Positions 7,286-14,854 of a stretch of DNA of 15,780 nt are shown here, in pieces. Both the position numbers and the translations under genes were made by a program. The stretch is from Chloroflexi bacterium RBG_13_53_26 (GTDB lineage: Bacteria; Chloroflexota; Dehalococcoidia; UBA2247; RBG-13-53-26): contig MGMW01000094.1 of NCBI GenBank assembly GCA_001795035.1, forward strand, positions 1 to 15,780. The letters are read 5' to 3'. The stretch's first letter is position 1; each line of letters opens with the position of its first letter. Under the pieces are notes generated by a model. That model was given only the letters and a program-made list of their open reading frames with translations. It ran no database searches and was not told the origin of the DNA.

Positions 7286-9115
7286 CTAGTTGTCGAACTT
7301 CTTTTCCAAGCTCGCCGGGGGTATGCCTTTTTCGTCCCAACCGCGTCTCTTATAGTACAGTGAGAGAATCCTGTTGAAGTCATGTTGATCGATGACCTTG
7401 CCCGCATTCTGACCGGTGAGTGGAGGATTGGCCCACACCTTGTGAGGCAGGCTATCATCCTGCCGGGTGGCACCGAGGTGGCAGTTTATCAGACGCGTCA
7501 GATTGTAGATGTCGTTTGAGAGACTCATCAGCCCATCCAGGGTCATTTCCTTGCCAGTCACACATGAATAGAAATTGGCGTAGTGCCGCTCACTCAGGCC
7601 CAGTTCAATCCAGGGCAGACGGCAGACACCGAGCATATCAAACAATGGGCGCACTTTCTGGTGATAGATGACAATGTCCACCTTGTCTTCATCAGACCAG
7701 TTCTGCCCCTCTTCGACTTCCTTGGCGATGGTCCATGCCCGGGTGTGGTGGGCGCCTATGTCCGAGGTAGCATAGGCCAGAGCCATGGACATGCTGGGCC
7801 GGCTGTCATAGGCTGACTGCTCCAGCCCTTTGACCTGGAGGAGCACCTCATCCATTTCAGGCCATCTGGCTATGATGCCGCGTGACCCATTGGCGAGGAT
7901 GTTGCCGATGCCCTGGCGGTGAGCGATTCTGCGTATCATCTCCAGAATCGCCTCCTCATTTCCCCAGGTGATTTCCCTGCCATCGAGGTCGGACAATGAC
8001 AATATGCCCTTCTCGTATCCTTCTATGACAGCACCGATGATGCTGCCGGTGGAGATGGTATCTATGCCAAGTTCGTCGCACAGATGGTTGGCTGAAAGGA
8101 CCGCGGCGAAATTCTCGATTCCGAGGTTGGATCCCAGCATGGCACACGATTCATATTCCGGCCCCTCAATCACCGTGCCGGCGTATTTCCCGTTCTTCAC
8201 CAGACAAATATTGCCGCAACACATGGGACAGGCGAAACAGGCGCTGTCTCCAATCTTGTAGTGAGCCAGCATAGTGGCACCATTGATGCTGCTATGCCTG
8301 GCGAAAACGCTGTCCTTGAAATTGTAAGCAGGCAGAATGCCTTTCTGGTTGGCATAGTCAATCACGTTCATCAGGCCTTCCTGCTGCCACATCTTGAAGT
8401 ACTTGTGTTCTCGCATGTACCTGAAGGCCTTTTCATTCTCGGTCACCAGCCCCCGCACATCATGCACAGGGATGTCTTTGTCCCCTCGTACGGCGATAGC
8501 TTTGAGGTTCTTTGATCCCATGATGGCACCCATGCCGGTCCTTCCGGCGTTGCGGCTCCAATCGGTATTGATGCAGGCGAATCTCACTCCGTTCTCGCCA
8601 CCCACACCGATAGTGGCCACATGGATAGCCTGAGTACCCAGCCGCTGCTTGACCGTTCCTTCCGCTTCGAGACAGTTCTTGCCTTTAAGATCGGGCATGG
8701 GAATAATCTTCACATCATCGTTGTCGATGAAAAGAATGGAGAGGTCCGTCGCTCTGCCGGTAATGGAAAGAACATCTATTCCTGACTGCCTGAGTTCAAC
8801 CCCAAATCGGCCGCCCATGGATGAATCGCCATAGAGGCCGGTGGCTGGCGATATAGCCGCAAAGGAGTTCTTGCCCGATGAGGGCAGATAGACACCGGTC
8901 AGGGGACCCGGTGCCACCACCAGGATACTCTCCGGGCCCAACGGATTGATCTTGAAGTCGTGCTTTCTCAAATTGTCCCACACCAGCTTGGCGCCAAAGC
9001 CGCGCCCCCCGATATACTGTTCAATGAAGTCATCCGACAGAACCGGCCGTTCAATGCTGCCGCTACCCAGGTCCACGCTAAGGCCTTTCTTGAAGTATCC
9101 GCTCTTGATGCTCAC
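7286..9115 (-). CDS. Tungsten/molybdenum aldehyde:ferredoxin oxidoreductase
   Basis: This enzyme family interconverts aldehydes and carboxylic acids at a bis-pterin W (or Mo) centre, passing electrons through a [4Fe-4S] cluster to ferredoxin. Domain 1 has YIGGRGFGAKL (35-44), GPLTG (70-74) and SSMGGRFGVELRQSG (98-112). The cluster ligands are CxxCxxxC at Cys293, Cys296 and Cys300, and Cys498 in LGVC. GPEYES (318-323), AYDSRP (435-440) and SDIGAHHTRAW (451-461) are the usual pterin and active-site segments. An additional Cys299 sits inside the cluster motif. The length of 609 is typical. The GTG start overlaps the ferredoxin stop by four bases (GTGA, 9115-9112), so translation is coupled. Which acid or aldehyde it uses is not visible; a CoA-transferase/racemase in the same operon suggests carboxylic or acyl-CoA chemistry. 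BamB-type benzoyl-CoA reductase subunits share this fold, but no other Bam genes are present. Confidence 0.93.
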   Translation of the reverse strand: MSIKSGYFKKGLSVDLGSGSIERPVLSDDFIEQYIGGRGFGAKLVWDNLRKHDFKINPLGPESILVVAPGPLTGVYLPSSGKNSFAAISPATGLYGDSSMGGRFGVELRQSGIDVLSITGRATDLSILFIDNDDVKIIPMPDLKGKNCLEAEGTVKQRLGTQAIHVATIGVGGENGVRFACINTDWSRNAGRTGMGAIMGSKNLKAIAVRGDKDIPVHDVRGLVTENEKAFRYMREHKYFKMWQQEGLMNVIDYANQKGILPAYNFKDSVFARHSSINGATMLAHYKIGDSACFACPMCCGNICLVKNGKYAGTVIEGPEYESCAMLGSNLGIENFAAVLSANHLCDELGIDTISTGSIIGAVIEGYEKGILSLSDLDGREITWGNEEAILEMIRRIAHRQGIGNILANGSRGIIARWPEMDEVLLQVKGLEQSAYDSRPSMSMALAYATSDIGAHHTRAWTIAKEVEEGQNWSDEDKVDIVIYHQKVRPLFDMLGVCRLPWIELGLSERHYANFYSCVTGKEMTLDGLMSLSNDIYNLTRLINCHLGATRQDDSLPHKVWANPPLTGQNAGKVIDQHDFNRILSLYYKRRGWDEKGIPPASLEKKFDN

Positions 9116-9645
9116 AGTTCTTCCTTCCCTATCTCGGCGTAGCGTATCGTCTTCTTCTCACCCTTCTCGTAGAACTCGATCTCCTTCATCTGGGCATAGC
9201 TCAGAACGTTGTTCAGGCGCTGCGATTCACCCAGAGCTTCCTCCGGTATGAGGCGGAGCGCTCCCTTGGGGCACTGCTTGACGCACTCAGGATCTCCGCC
9301 ACACATGTCGCACTTGATGGGCAGCTCGCAGTCTTCATGAGCGTATATGGCTCCGAACGGACAGGCCTCGACGCACTTGTAACAGGAAACGCATTCTTCC
9401 TTGATGAGCTGTACCACACCGTCGATCGATCTCAGCGCATCGCTGGGACATACCCGTGCGCATGCTGCCTTCTTGCACTGACTGCACACGATGGGCATCC
9501 TCACCACAGGATGGGGATAGGTGATCATTACTCTTATTGCTGACTTCTTGGGATTGTTGACTCCGAAATGCCTGATAGCGCAGACAAGTTCACAGATGCT
9601 GCAACCGGAACACTCCTCCGGAATCACTGTGAGCTTTCTTGACAC
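9112..9645 (-). CDS. Four-cluster [4Fe-4S] ferredoxin, electron partner of the aldehyde oxidoreductase
   Basis: This 177-residue protein of the HycB/DMSO-reductase-B-like ferredoxin family has sixteen cluster cysteines in four groups: 12/15/18/22, 54/57/62/66, 85/88/91/95 and 112/115/121/125. An extra Cys106 is also present. CVEACPFGAI (91-100) and CVKQCPKGAL (121-130) are textbook ferredoxin endings. There is no signal peptide or Tat motif, so it is cytoplasmic. The stop overlaps the GTG of the aldehyde oxidoreductase, making it the obvious redox partner, comparable to the AorA subunit of Aor-type complexes. The polar C-terminal tail (about 140-177) may contact the catalytic subunit. The GTG start is supported by GGAGG eight bases upstream; an ATG five bases earlier is in another frame. 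Confidence 0.93.
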   Translation of the reverse strand: MSRKLTVIPEECSGCSICELVCAIRHFGVNNPKKSAIRVMITYPHPVVRMPIVCSQCKKAACARVCPSDALRSIDGVVQLIKEECVSCYKCVEACPFGAIYAHEDCELPIKCDMCGGDPECVKQCPKGALRLIPEEALGESQRLNNVLSYAQMKEIEFYEKGEKKTIRYAEIGKEEL

Positions 9646-9667
9646 CGCATTTTCCTCCGGAAATACT

Positions 9668-9701
9668 CGGGCTCAAACCCGGTAGTGGCATGTCAATGCC
9701 A
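9668..9701 (-). promoter_or_regulatory. Two small hairpins in the CoA-transferase/ferredoxin gap
   Basis: Immediately after the stop of the CaiB-family gene, TGGCAT and ATGCCA (9686-9701) form a perfect 6-bp stem with a 4-base loop. CGGG and CCCG (9668-9681) form a second 4-bp stem. They fill much of the 56-base gap before the ferredoxin. No T-tract follows, so they more likely affect mRNA processing or stability between the genes than termination. Confidence 0.3.
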
Positions 9702-10868
9702 TCAGCCGACCGCCCCGATTTCTCGCAGTTCGCTGATACGGCTATCATTGTAGCCTATCTCACGAAGAATTTCGTTGGTATGCTGCCCGAAACCGGTGGC
9801 CCAGTTCCTCACCTCAACCGGAGAATCACTCAGCTTATGCATCGAGCCAATCTGCTTGAGCCGTCCGGCGGTGGGATGATCAGACTCCAGAATCATCCGC
9901 CGCGCAATCAATTGGGGATCGAATTCCACTTCATCGATACCCAGGACCGGTGCGAAACATGTATCGGCATACATCAGCAGCGCTGCCCACTCATCTCGCG
10001 TCCTGGTCTTGAATTTCTCCCCGAAGAATTTGAATATCTCATCCCGCTTCTCGCCCTCGTCGAACTGATGCGGGACGAACTCCTCACAGCCCAGAAGCCG
10101 GCACAGGTTGGCGAAGAACTTGGGCTCAAATGTGGCAATGGTAATATGCTTCCTGTCCTTTGTTTCATAGACGTTGTACCAGGGATACATCCCGTTCCAA
10201 ATGGTCTCGCCTCTCTTTGGGACTGTTCCGCGTTTGTAGAGATACGGATTTGTCTGCATGGAGGTCACTTCCGTTATGGCGTCTGTAATGGAGACATCCA
10301 GGAGCTGGCCCTCACCTGTCCGTTCCCGCGCCATCAGCGCCGCCAGGATGCCGACTGCAGCCGATGTCCCCCCAAACCAGTCAGCAACAACTGCGCCCGG
10401 TATGGCAGGCATGCCACCCTTCGGCCCGGTCAGGTCCAGAAAGCCGCTGATCGCCAAATAGTTCAATTCATGCCCTACTATGTCACGGTAAGGCCCGTCC
10501 TGCCCATAGCCGGACAAGGACGCATAGACGATTCGCGGGTTGATTTCCTTGATGGTATCGTAATCAATACCCAGACGCTTAACCACCCCGGGGCGGAATC
10601 CTTCCATCACCACATCGGCGTTCTTCGCTAAGTCGTTATAGACCGCTCTACCTGCTTCTGTTTTCAGATTCACGCCGAACGTCCGACAATTGCGCAGACC
10701 CGGATAGTCGCTGAACACCATCATGGTTAGCGCGCCATGGGTCTCCGGATGGACATCAGAGATTCTGATTACATCAGCGCCCAGGTCACTCAGCATTTCG
10801 GTGCAGAAAGCACCGGGGCCGGTCCAGCACATGTTCATTATCTTTATGCCATCAAGCGCCAGTCCCAT
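9702..10868 (-). CDS. CaiB/BaiF family CoA-transferase or alpha-methylacyl-CoA racemase
   Basis: This is a family III CoA-transferase fold protein of 388 residues. LDGIKIMNM...GPGAFCTEMLSDLGADVIRI is the N-terminal CoA-binding Rossmann part, then RNCRTFGVNLKTEAGR (59-74), ADVVMEGFRPGVVKRLG (84-100) and YASLSGYGQDGPY (115-127). GEGQLLDVSITDA (185-197) supplies Asp196, the position of the aspartyl-CoA residue in formyl-CoA transferase-like enzymes. It also has His133 in GHELNY and Asp163 in VADWFGG, 30 residues apart, as in the catalytic His/Asp pair of alpha-methylacyl-CoA racemase (126/156 in the mycobacterial enzyme). It could therefore load CoA onto an acid or epimerise a 2-methylacyl-CoA; sequence alone does not decide. 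It is first in a three-gene operon with the ferredoxin and aldehyde oxidoreductase. An AAGGAG lies about 14 bases before the ATG, a rather long spacing. Confidence 0.9.
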   Translation of the reverse strand: MGLALDGIKIMNMCWTGPGAFCTEMLSDLGADVIRISDVHPETHGALTMMVFSDYPGLRNCRTFGVNLKTEAGRAVYNDLAKNADVVMEGFRPGVVKRLGIDYDTIKEINPRIVYASLSGYGQDGPYRDIVGHELNYLAISGFLDLTGPKGGMPAIPGAVVADWFGGTSAAVGILAALMARERTGEGQLLDVSITDAITEVTSMQTNPYLYKRGTVPKRGETIWNGMYPWYNVYETKDRKHITIATFEPKFFANLCRLLGCEEFVPHQFDEGEKRDEIFKFFGEKFKTRTRDEWAALLMYADTCFAPVLGIDEVEFDPQLIARRMILESDHPTAGRLKQIGSMHKLSDSPVEVRNWATGFGQHTNEILREIGYNDSRISELREIGAVG

Positions 10869-10950
10869 TTTCTCTATGTCAACTCCTTCCTACGGTTGTT
10901 GCGGTGTAAGAGACAACTCGTTCCCCTCTCTGTTCACCTACACGTACTAC

Positions 10951-10980
10951 ATGGTATCTATTCAGGTACTCAACTGGCAA
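10951..10980 (-). promoter_or_regulatory. Candidate sigma70-type promoter for the racemase/ferredoxin/aldehyde oxidoreductase operon
   Basis: On the minus strand TTGCCA (10980-10975) is followed after 18 bases by TACCAT (10956-10951). This matches the -35 consensus at five positions and the -10 consensus at four. It would give a leader of roughly 75 bases before the ATG at 10868. Assigned by pattern only. Confidence 0.3.
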
Positions 10981-11025
10981 ATCAGGATGATTAAGACAGC
11001 TACATATGGAACAGGGGGAAGCAAA

Positions 11026-11193
11026 ATGGATTGTGAAATCTTGCGCCCGCCTCCGATTGGCCGGCAAATGTCTGAAATGAAGAAGGCCGGGGTGGTCCTG
11101 GGTGATTGTGTCCCCCCTTCCGCGGTCCCCCTGGGGTTGCCAAAGTATACCGCATACCCGGCCGATATATTAGTCGCTCCAGCCAACCATTAA
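11026..11193 (+). CDS. Possible 55-residue protein upstream of the asparagine-synthetase-like gene
   Basis: This short ORF has a very good start: ATG with AGGGGGA six bases upstream, as good as any site in the window. The product is 55 residues, with nine prolines and two cysteines (Cys3, Cys28). It has a charged stretch MSEMKKAG and a C-terminus ending DILVAPANH. There is no signal peptide, membrane segment or family I recognise. It lies 201 bases before the asparagine-synthetase-like gene and starts about 160 bases from the divergent operon. Possibilities are a real small protein, a peptide substrate of the downstream ATP-dependent enzyme, a leader peptide, or a remnant of a decayed gene. 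Third-position GC looks similar to neighbouring genes by eye, but the ORF is too short for that to be decisive. Confidence 0.35.
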   Translation: MDCEILRPPPIGRQMSEMKKAGVVLGDCVPPSAVPLGLPKYTAYPADILVAPANH

Positions 11194-11238
11194 CCCTCGG
11201 AGTTCGGTGCCGCCTTGCAGAACTTCAGGCTGTCCCCT

Positions 11239-11267
11239 TTGTATCAAAATTGAGGTTGGGTTACAAT
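11239..11267 (+). promoter_or_regulatory. Candidate sigma70-type promoter for the asparagine-synthetase-like operon
   Basis: TTGTAT (11239-11244), a 17-base spacer and TACAAT (11262-11267) form a plausible promoter. The -10 matches at five of six positions and the -35 at three. A transcript from here would have a leader of about 120 bases before ATG 11395 and would exclude the 55-residue ORF upstream. The rest of the 10869-11394 gap holds no other gene I can support. Confidence 0.35.
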
Positions 11268-11394
11268 GGTAATCCGACAATTGAAGTGGACCTGCCGGAC
11301 TCACATGAATAGTCAAACAAGCTGATCCTCTCAACAGAGCATGAGGCTGCGCTCGGACGGCTGGCATGCCTGCTGATATCTGGGAAGTGACTTT

Positions 11395-13242
11395 ATGCCA
11401 GGGTTAGTGGGATTCATATCAGAACATACTCATGACAACCAACTGCTCGATGGGATGGTCAATTCCCTAAAGCACGAGGATTGGTATCGGATAGACAAGC
11501 ACGTTAGCCCGCCTTTCAGCGTTGCCAGGGTGCATCTGGGAACCTTCAACCCACAACCCCAGCCCATCTTCAATGAAGACAGAACCCTGTGCTTGTTCAT
11601 GGAGGGCAAGATCCATGGCTACGATGAAGAGAAGAGACGGTTGGAGGGCAGGCACCACTTTGCCTTCCATAACGATCCGGAATTCTGTCTGCACCTCTAT
11701 GAAGAACTGGGGGTCTCTTTCCTGGAGAGACTGAATGGCGCTTTCGTGCTGCTCATCTGCGACCTGAAGCAGAGAAAAGTGATCCTTGCCAACGATAGAT
11801 ACGGCCTGATTCGTGCGTACTATGCAGTGAACAAGGACGCATTGTTGTTCGCTCCGGAGGCGAAGGCCATACTGCAGGACGCGACCTTCAAGAAGGAACT
11901 GAATCCAGAGGCGCTCGTCAGCTACTTCGCTTTTGGCGAGTTCTGGGCCGACAGAACACTGTTCAAGGGGGTGCACATCCTGCCTCCGGCTTCGGTGTTG
12001 ACCTACGGCAACGGGGAGCTTTCCGTGAGCCAGTACTGGCGCTTCAGCTACCAGCCTGACTATAGCCTTCCTGAGAGGGCAATGGTGGAACAACTCGCTG
12101 AAGCCTTCAGAAGAGCGGTGGCAGTCCGTATGAGAGACCCACTCCGGTATGGGGTATCGCTGAGCGGCGGGCTGGACTGCCGGTCCGTTCTGGCTGCCGT
12201 TGAGCCCGAAAAAAGGAGGGAAATCGCCACCTACAGCTACGGTCCGTCGTATTGCGACCAGGTAGCTATTGCCAAGAGGGTGGCAGACAAGTGCGGGACG
12301 CGACATCGCTTCATGGAGCTTAAGCCAGAGATCATCGTAGAGAATGCGGAGCGACTGGTGTGGTTGACAGACGGGAGAAACCACATCGAGGGAAGCTTCC
12401 TTAACCCGGTGCACCGACAGGCCAGAACCGAAGTTGATGTGGTCTTTGACGGTTTTGTGCTGGATCGCACCCTGGGCGGCAGCCATCTGAGCAAGGACCT
12501 GATACACCCGGGAAGCAAGGAGGAACTGCTCTCCAGCGTTCTGAGGAGCATGAGGCTTTTCAGCGACGATGGCCTGATGAGGCTGTTCAGGCCTGAGTAT
12601 CATGGCTTGGTCAAAGAAGTACCTTCGAGTGTACTCCGGGCGGAGTTCGACAAGCTGAGTTACGCCGACCCGAGCACCGCGTTCGACGAATTCTATGTGA
12701 CCACGTATGTGGGATATGCGTCATCCTGGCATGTGCCACTAAGGGATGTGGTGGAGGTATCATTCCCTACTGTCGATAATGACCTGTTTGATGCCATCTT
12801 CAAGATTCCACCGGAGAAGAGGCTGAACCATCTTATTCACCGGCAAGTCATCATGAGCCTGTCACCGGAGCTGGCCGGGATTACCTACAACAAGACGGCG
12901 CTCCCTGCCAGCGCCCCTCTGGTCCTCTGGCGTTATGGAAAGGCTTATCGACGGGGCAGGCAGATGCTGAAGGACCTGGTTTGGAGGACATCGAGAGGAA
13001 GGGTCTACATCCTCAACAGGACCGACTACGTGGATCATGCCGGCTGGCTGCGGGCCAATGATTCGTGGAGGCGCTACTTCAGGACACTGCTGCTGAGCAG
13101 CGACTCACGCTCGAGGGAGTATCTCGACCAGAGCTACGTCGGCTACCTCATTGCGGAGCATGAAGCCGGGAGGATCAATGCCTCGTACAGGCTTATGCGT
13201 ATCGTGACCTTGGAGATATTCTTGAGGCAATTCCTGACTTGA
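11395..13242 (+). CDS. Asparagine-synthetase-like protein without the glutaminase Cys
   Basis: This 615-residue protein has an AsnB architecture: an N-terminal Ntn-type glutaminase-like domain (1-200) and a C-terminal ATP-pyrophosphatase domain (about 225-600). Landmarks are FNEDRTLCLFMEGKIHGY (59-76), NDPEFCLHLYEELG (93-106), NDRYGLIRAYY (133-143) and the PP-loop SGGLDCR (257-263). The mature N-terminus is Met-Pro-Gly instead of Met-Cys-Gly, so the catalytic Cys is missing and the usual glutamine-binding NGE is EGK. The synthetase loop normally reading GEGGDE is GFVLDR (353-358), retaining only the Asp. It should still adenylate a carboxylate but is unlikely to make asparagine from glutamine. 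Beta-lactam synthetases and other specialised amide-forming relatives also lack this Cys. The synthetase-like gene follows 29 bases later. The Shine-Dalgarno sequence is weak (GGGAAG). Confidence 0.87.
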   Translation: MPGLVGFISEHTHDNQLLDGMVNSLKHEDWYRIDKHVSPPFSVARVHLGTFNPQPQPIFNEDRTLCLFMEGKIHGYDEEKRRLEGRHHFAFHNDPEFCLHLYEELGVSFLERLNGAFVLLICDLKQRKVILANDRYGLIRAYYAVNKDALLFAPEAKAILQDATFKKELNPEALVSYFAFGEFWADRTLFKGVHILPPASVLTYGNGELSVSQYWRFSYQPDYSLPERAMVEQLAEAFRRAVAVRMRDPLRYGVSLSGGLDCRSVLAAVEPEKRREIATYSYGPSYCDQVAIAKRVADKCGTRHRFMELKPEIIVENAERLVWLTDGRNHIEGSFLNPVHRQARTEVDVVFDGFVLDRTLGGSHLSKDLIHPGSKEELLSSVLRSMRLFSDDGLMRLFRPEYHGLVKEVPSSVLRAEFDKLSYADPSTAFDEFYVTTYVGYASSWHVPLRDVVEVSFPTVDNDLFDAIFKIPPEKRLNHLIHRQVIMSLSPELAGITYNKTALPASAPLVLWRYGKAYRRGRQMLKDLVWRTSRGRVYILNRTDYVDHAGWLRANDSWRRYFRTLLLSSDSRSREYLDQSYVGYLIAEHEAGRINASYRLMRIVTLEIFLRQFLT

Positions 13243-13271
13243 GCGTCTGCAGTCTCCGTGAGGGTCATTGA

Positions 13272-14798
13272 ATGGGCCCTCATGTTCAGCGCCAGCCGGA
13301 ACCAAGTGAAGGAGACAGGTTGCCAAGGCCTTCCCCTGAAACGCAGCAAGGAATAGGCCCGGCCAAGAACCAGGTTGAAGTCGGCATGGCGAACTCGGAC
13401 CTGGAGTTCCTCTTTCATCCTAAGTCGATTGCCATTGTTGGAACTCCGAGTGACCCCTCGGCCAACCAGGGGGCTGGAGTTTTCCTGGATGCCTTGCTGG
13501 AATTTGACTACAAAGGTCATATCTATCCGGTGAACCCCAAGATCAGCGAAATCAGGGGACTAAGGGCCTACCCCGACCTCATGAGCCTGCCCCAGACTCC
13601 AGACCATGTCATCTGCTGCATACCGGCATCCCTTGTTCCGCAGCTCATAAAGGACTGCGCCAGCAGGGGAGTGAAGGCCATGGCTATGTACACTGCTGGT
13701 TTCAGCGAAGCAGGTGAGGAGGGCAGGAAACTGGAGCAAGAGTTGGTCCGCCTGGCATACCAGGGCGGGATACGGCTCATCGGCCCCAACTGCATGGGCA
13801 TATACTGCCCGAGCACCTGCCTGTCTTATAACCCCTTGCTCAGCAGGGAAGCCGGCAGCGTTGGTCTTCTTTGCCAGAGTGGCGGGGTTTCTCTGGGCCT
13901 ATCGATAATGGCCAATTTCGCAGGCATCTACTTCAGCAAAGTGATCAGCTACGGTAACGCTGCTGACCTCAATGAATCAGATTTCATGGAGTACCTGGCG
14001 CAGGATAATGAAACCAAACTTATCGGCGCCTACATCGAGGGTGTCAGAGACGGGCAGAGGTTCATTGAGACCTTGACCCGCGCAGCAAAGGTGAAGCCAG
14101 TGGCCATACTCAAGGGAGGTCGCACCAAGGCAGGAGCAAAAGCTACCGCCTCACATACTGGTTCGCTGGCTGGTGACGAGGAGAAATGGAGCGCAGTCTG
14201 CAGGCAGGCAGGAGCGGTTCAGGTTTACAGCAGCGAGGAAATGGTGGACTTCTTTGAAATATGTTTACATATGAAGCCACTGAAGGGACAACGGGTGGGT
14301 ATTATCGCCTGGGGTGGAGGACCCAGTGTCCTGGCTACCGATGATTGTGAAAGCGCTGGACTGGTGGTTCCTGCTTTCTCTGCTGCGCTCTGCCAGGAGA
14401 TGAGAAGCTTCATGTTCGAACCGGGGAGCAGTGTAAGCAACCCTGTAGATTCGCCGGTGCTGGCCAATCCTTCGCTGCTTTCCAGGGCTATCAAAACGGT
14501 TGCCGATAGCAGGGAGGTTGACGTCTTGATCATGCGTCTGCCTTTTGCAGTTGCCCGGCCGCCATTTGACCTCGAAGTTACCGTGGCCACCCTGGAAGCC
14601 ATCATAGAGACCAGCAAATCGATCGATGCGGCCGTGGCTGTAGTCCAACCTCACGGCGATACCCCGGAGAGCTCGGGGCAGTTCCTGGGAGTGCAACAGA
14701 GGTGCGCTGAGGCAAACCTGTCGCTGTTCTCAACCACCCGTCGTGCTGCTCAGGCCATTGGCAGATTCGCTCAATCGATATCATATCTGGAGCACTAG
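13272..14798 (+). CDS. Acyl-CoA synthetase (NDP-forming) alpha-like protein with intact catalytic His
   Basis: This paralogue of the gene at 2354-3802 retains the motifs that protein has lost. The CoA-binding domain (about 45-180) includes LFHPKSIAIVGTPSD (47-61) and GPNCMGIYCP. The first ligase domain has CQSGGVSLGL (201-210) and FSKVISYGNAADLNESDF. KGGRTKAGAKATASHTGSLAG (281-301) contains His295, the expected phospho-histidine that relays phosphate between acyl-phosphate/CoA and ADP. A third domain (about 340-505) has RVGIIAWGGGPSVLATD. The ATP-grasp beta subunit is not in the window, so a partner must be encoded elsewhere if this is an active ligase. ATG 13272 has GAGGG seven bases upstream and adds a 38-residue Pro/Gln-rich extension before the usual family start. 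The Met at 13386 is an alternative start with a weaker site. It follows the asparagine-synthetase-like gene by 29 bases. Confidence 0.87.
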   Translation: MGPHVQRQPEPSEGDRLPRPSPETQQGIGPAKNQVEVGMANSDLEFLFHPKSIAIVGTPSDPSANQGAGVFLDALLEFDYKGHIYPVNPKISEIRGLRAYPDLMSLPQTPDHVICCIPASLVPQLIKDCASRGVKAMAMYTAGFSEAGEEGRKLEQELVRLAYQGGIRLIGPNCMGIYCPSTCLSYNPLLSREAGSVGLLCQSGGVSLGLSIMANFAGIYFSKVISYGNAADLNESDFMEYLAQDNETKLIGAYIEGVRDGQRFIETLTRAAKVKPVAILKGGRTKAGAKATASHTGSLAGDEEKWSAVCRQAGAVQVYSSEEMVDFFEICLHMKPLKGQRVGIIAWGGGPSVLATDDCESAGLVVPAFSAALCQEMRSFMFEPGSSVSNPVDSPVLANPSLLSRAIKTVADSREVDVLIMRLPFAVARPPFDLEVTVATLEAIIETSKSIDAAVAVVQPHGDTPESSGQFLGVQQRCAEANLSLFSTTRRAAQAIGRFAQSISYLEH

Positions 14799-14854
14799 AC
14801 AGGGACGTCTCGAGGTGGCGTTTCGCGCTTGGCGACCACGTGCAAGGAGAAGCC

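Noticed and set aside
9639..10631. Long open frame (330 codons) on the plus strand across the CoA-transferase gene.
   Set aside because: The minus-strand gene has complete family motifs; this frame has none.
11467..12603. Long open frame (378 codons) antisense to the asparagine-synthetase-like gene.
   Set aside because: It is a mirror frame of a well-supported gene, with low-complexity His/Gln-rich translation and no family features.
11026..13242. Lasso peptide cluster (precursor plus asparagine-synthetase-like cyclase).
   Set aside because: No leader protease, no recognition-element protein and no typical leader motif in the small ORF. The enzyme loop is also unlike what I would expect for a cyclase. 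Kept only as a weak hypothesis for the small ORF.
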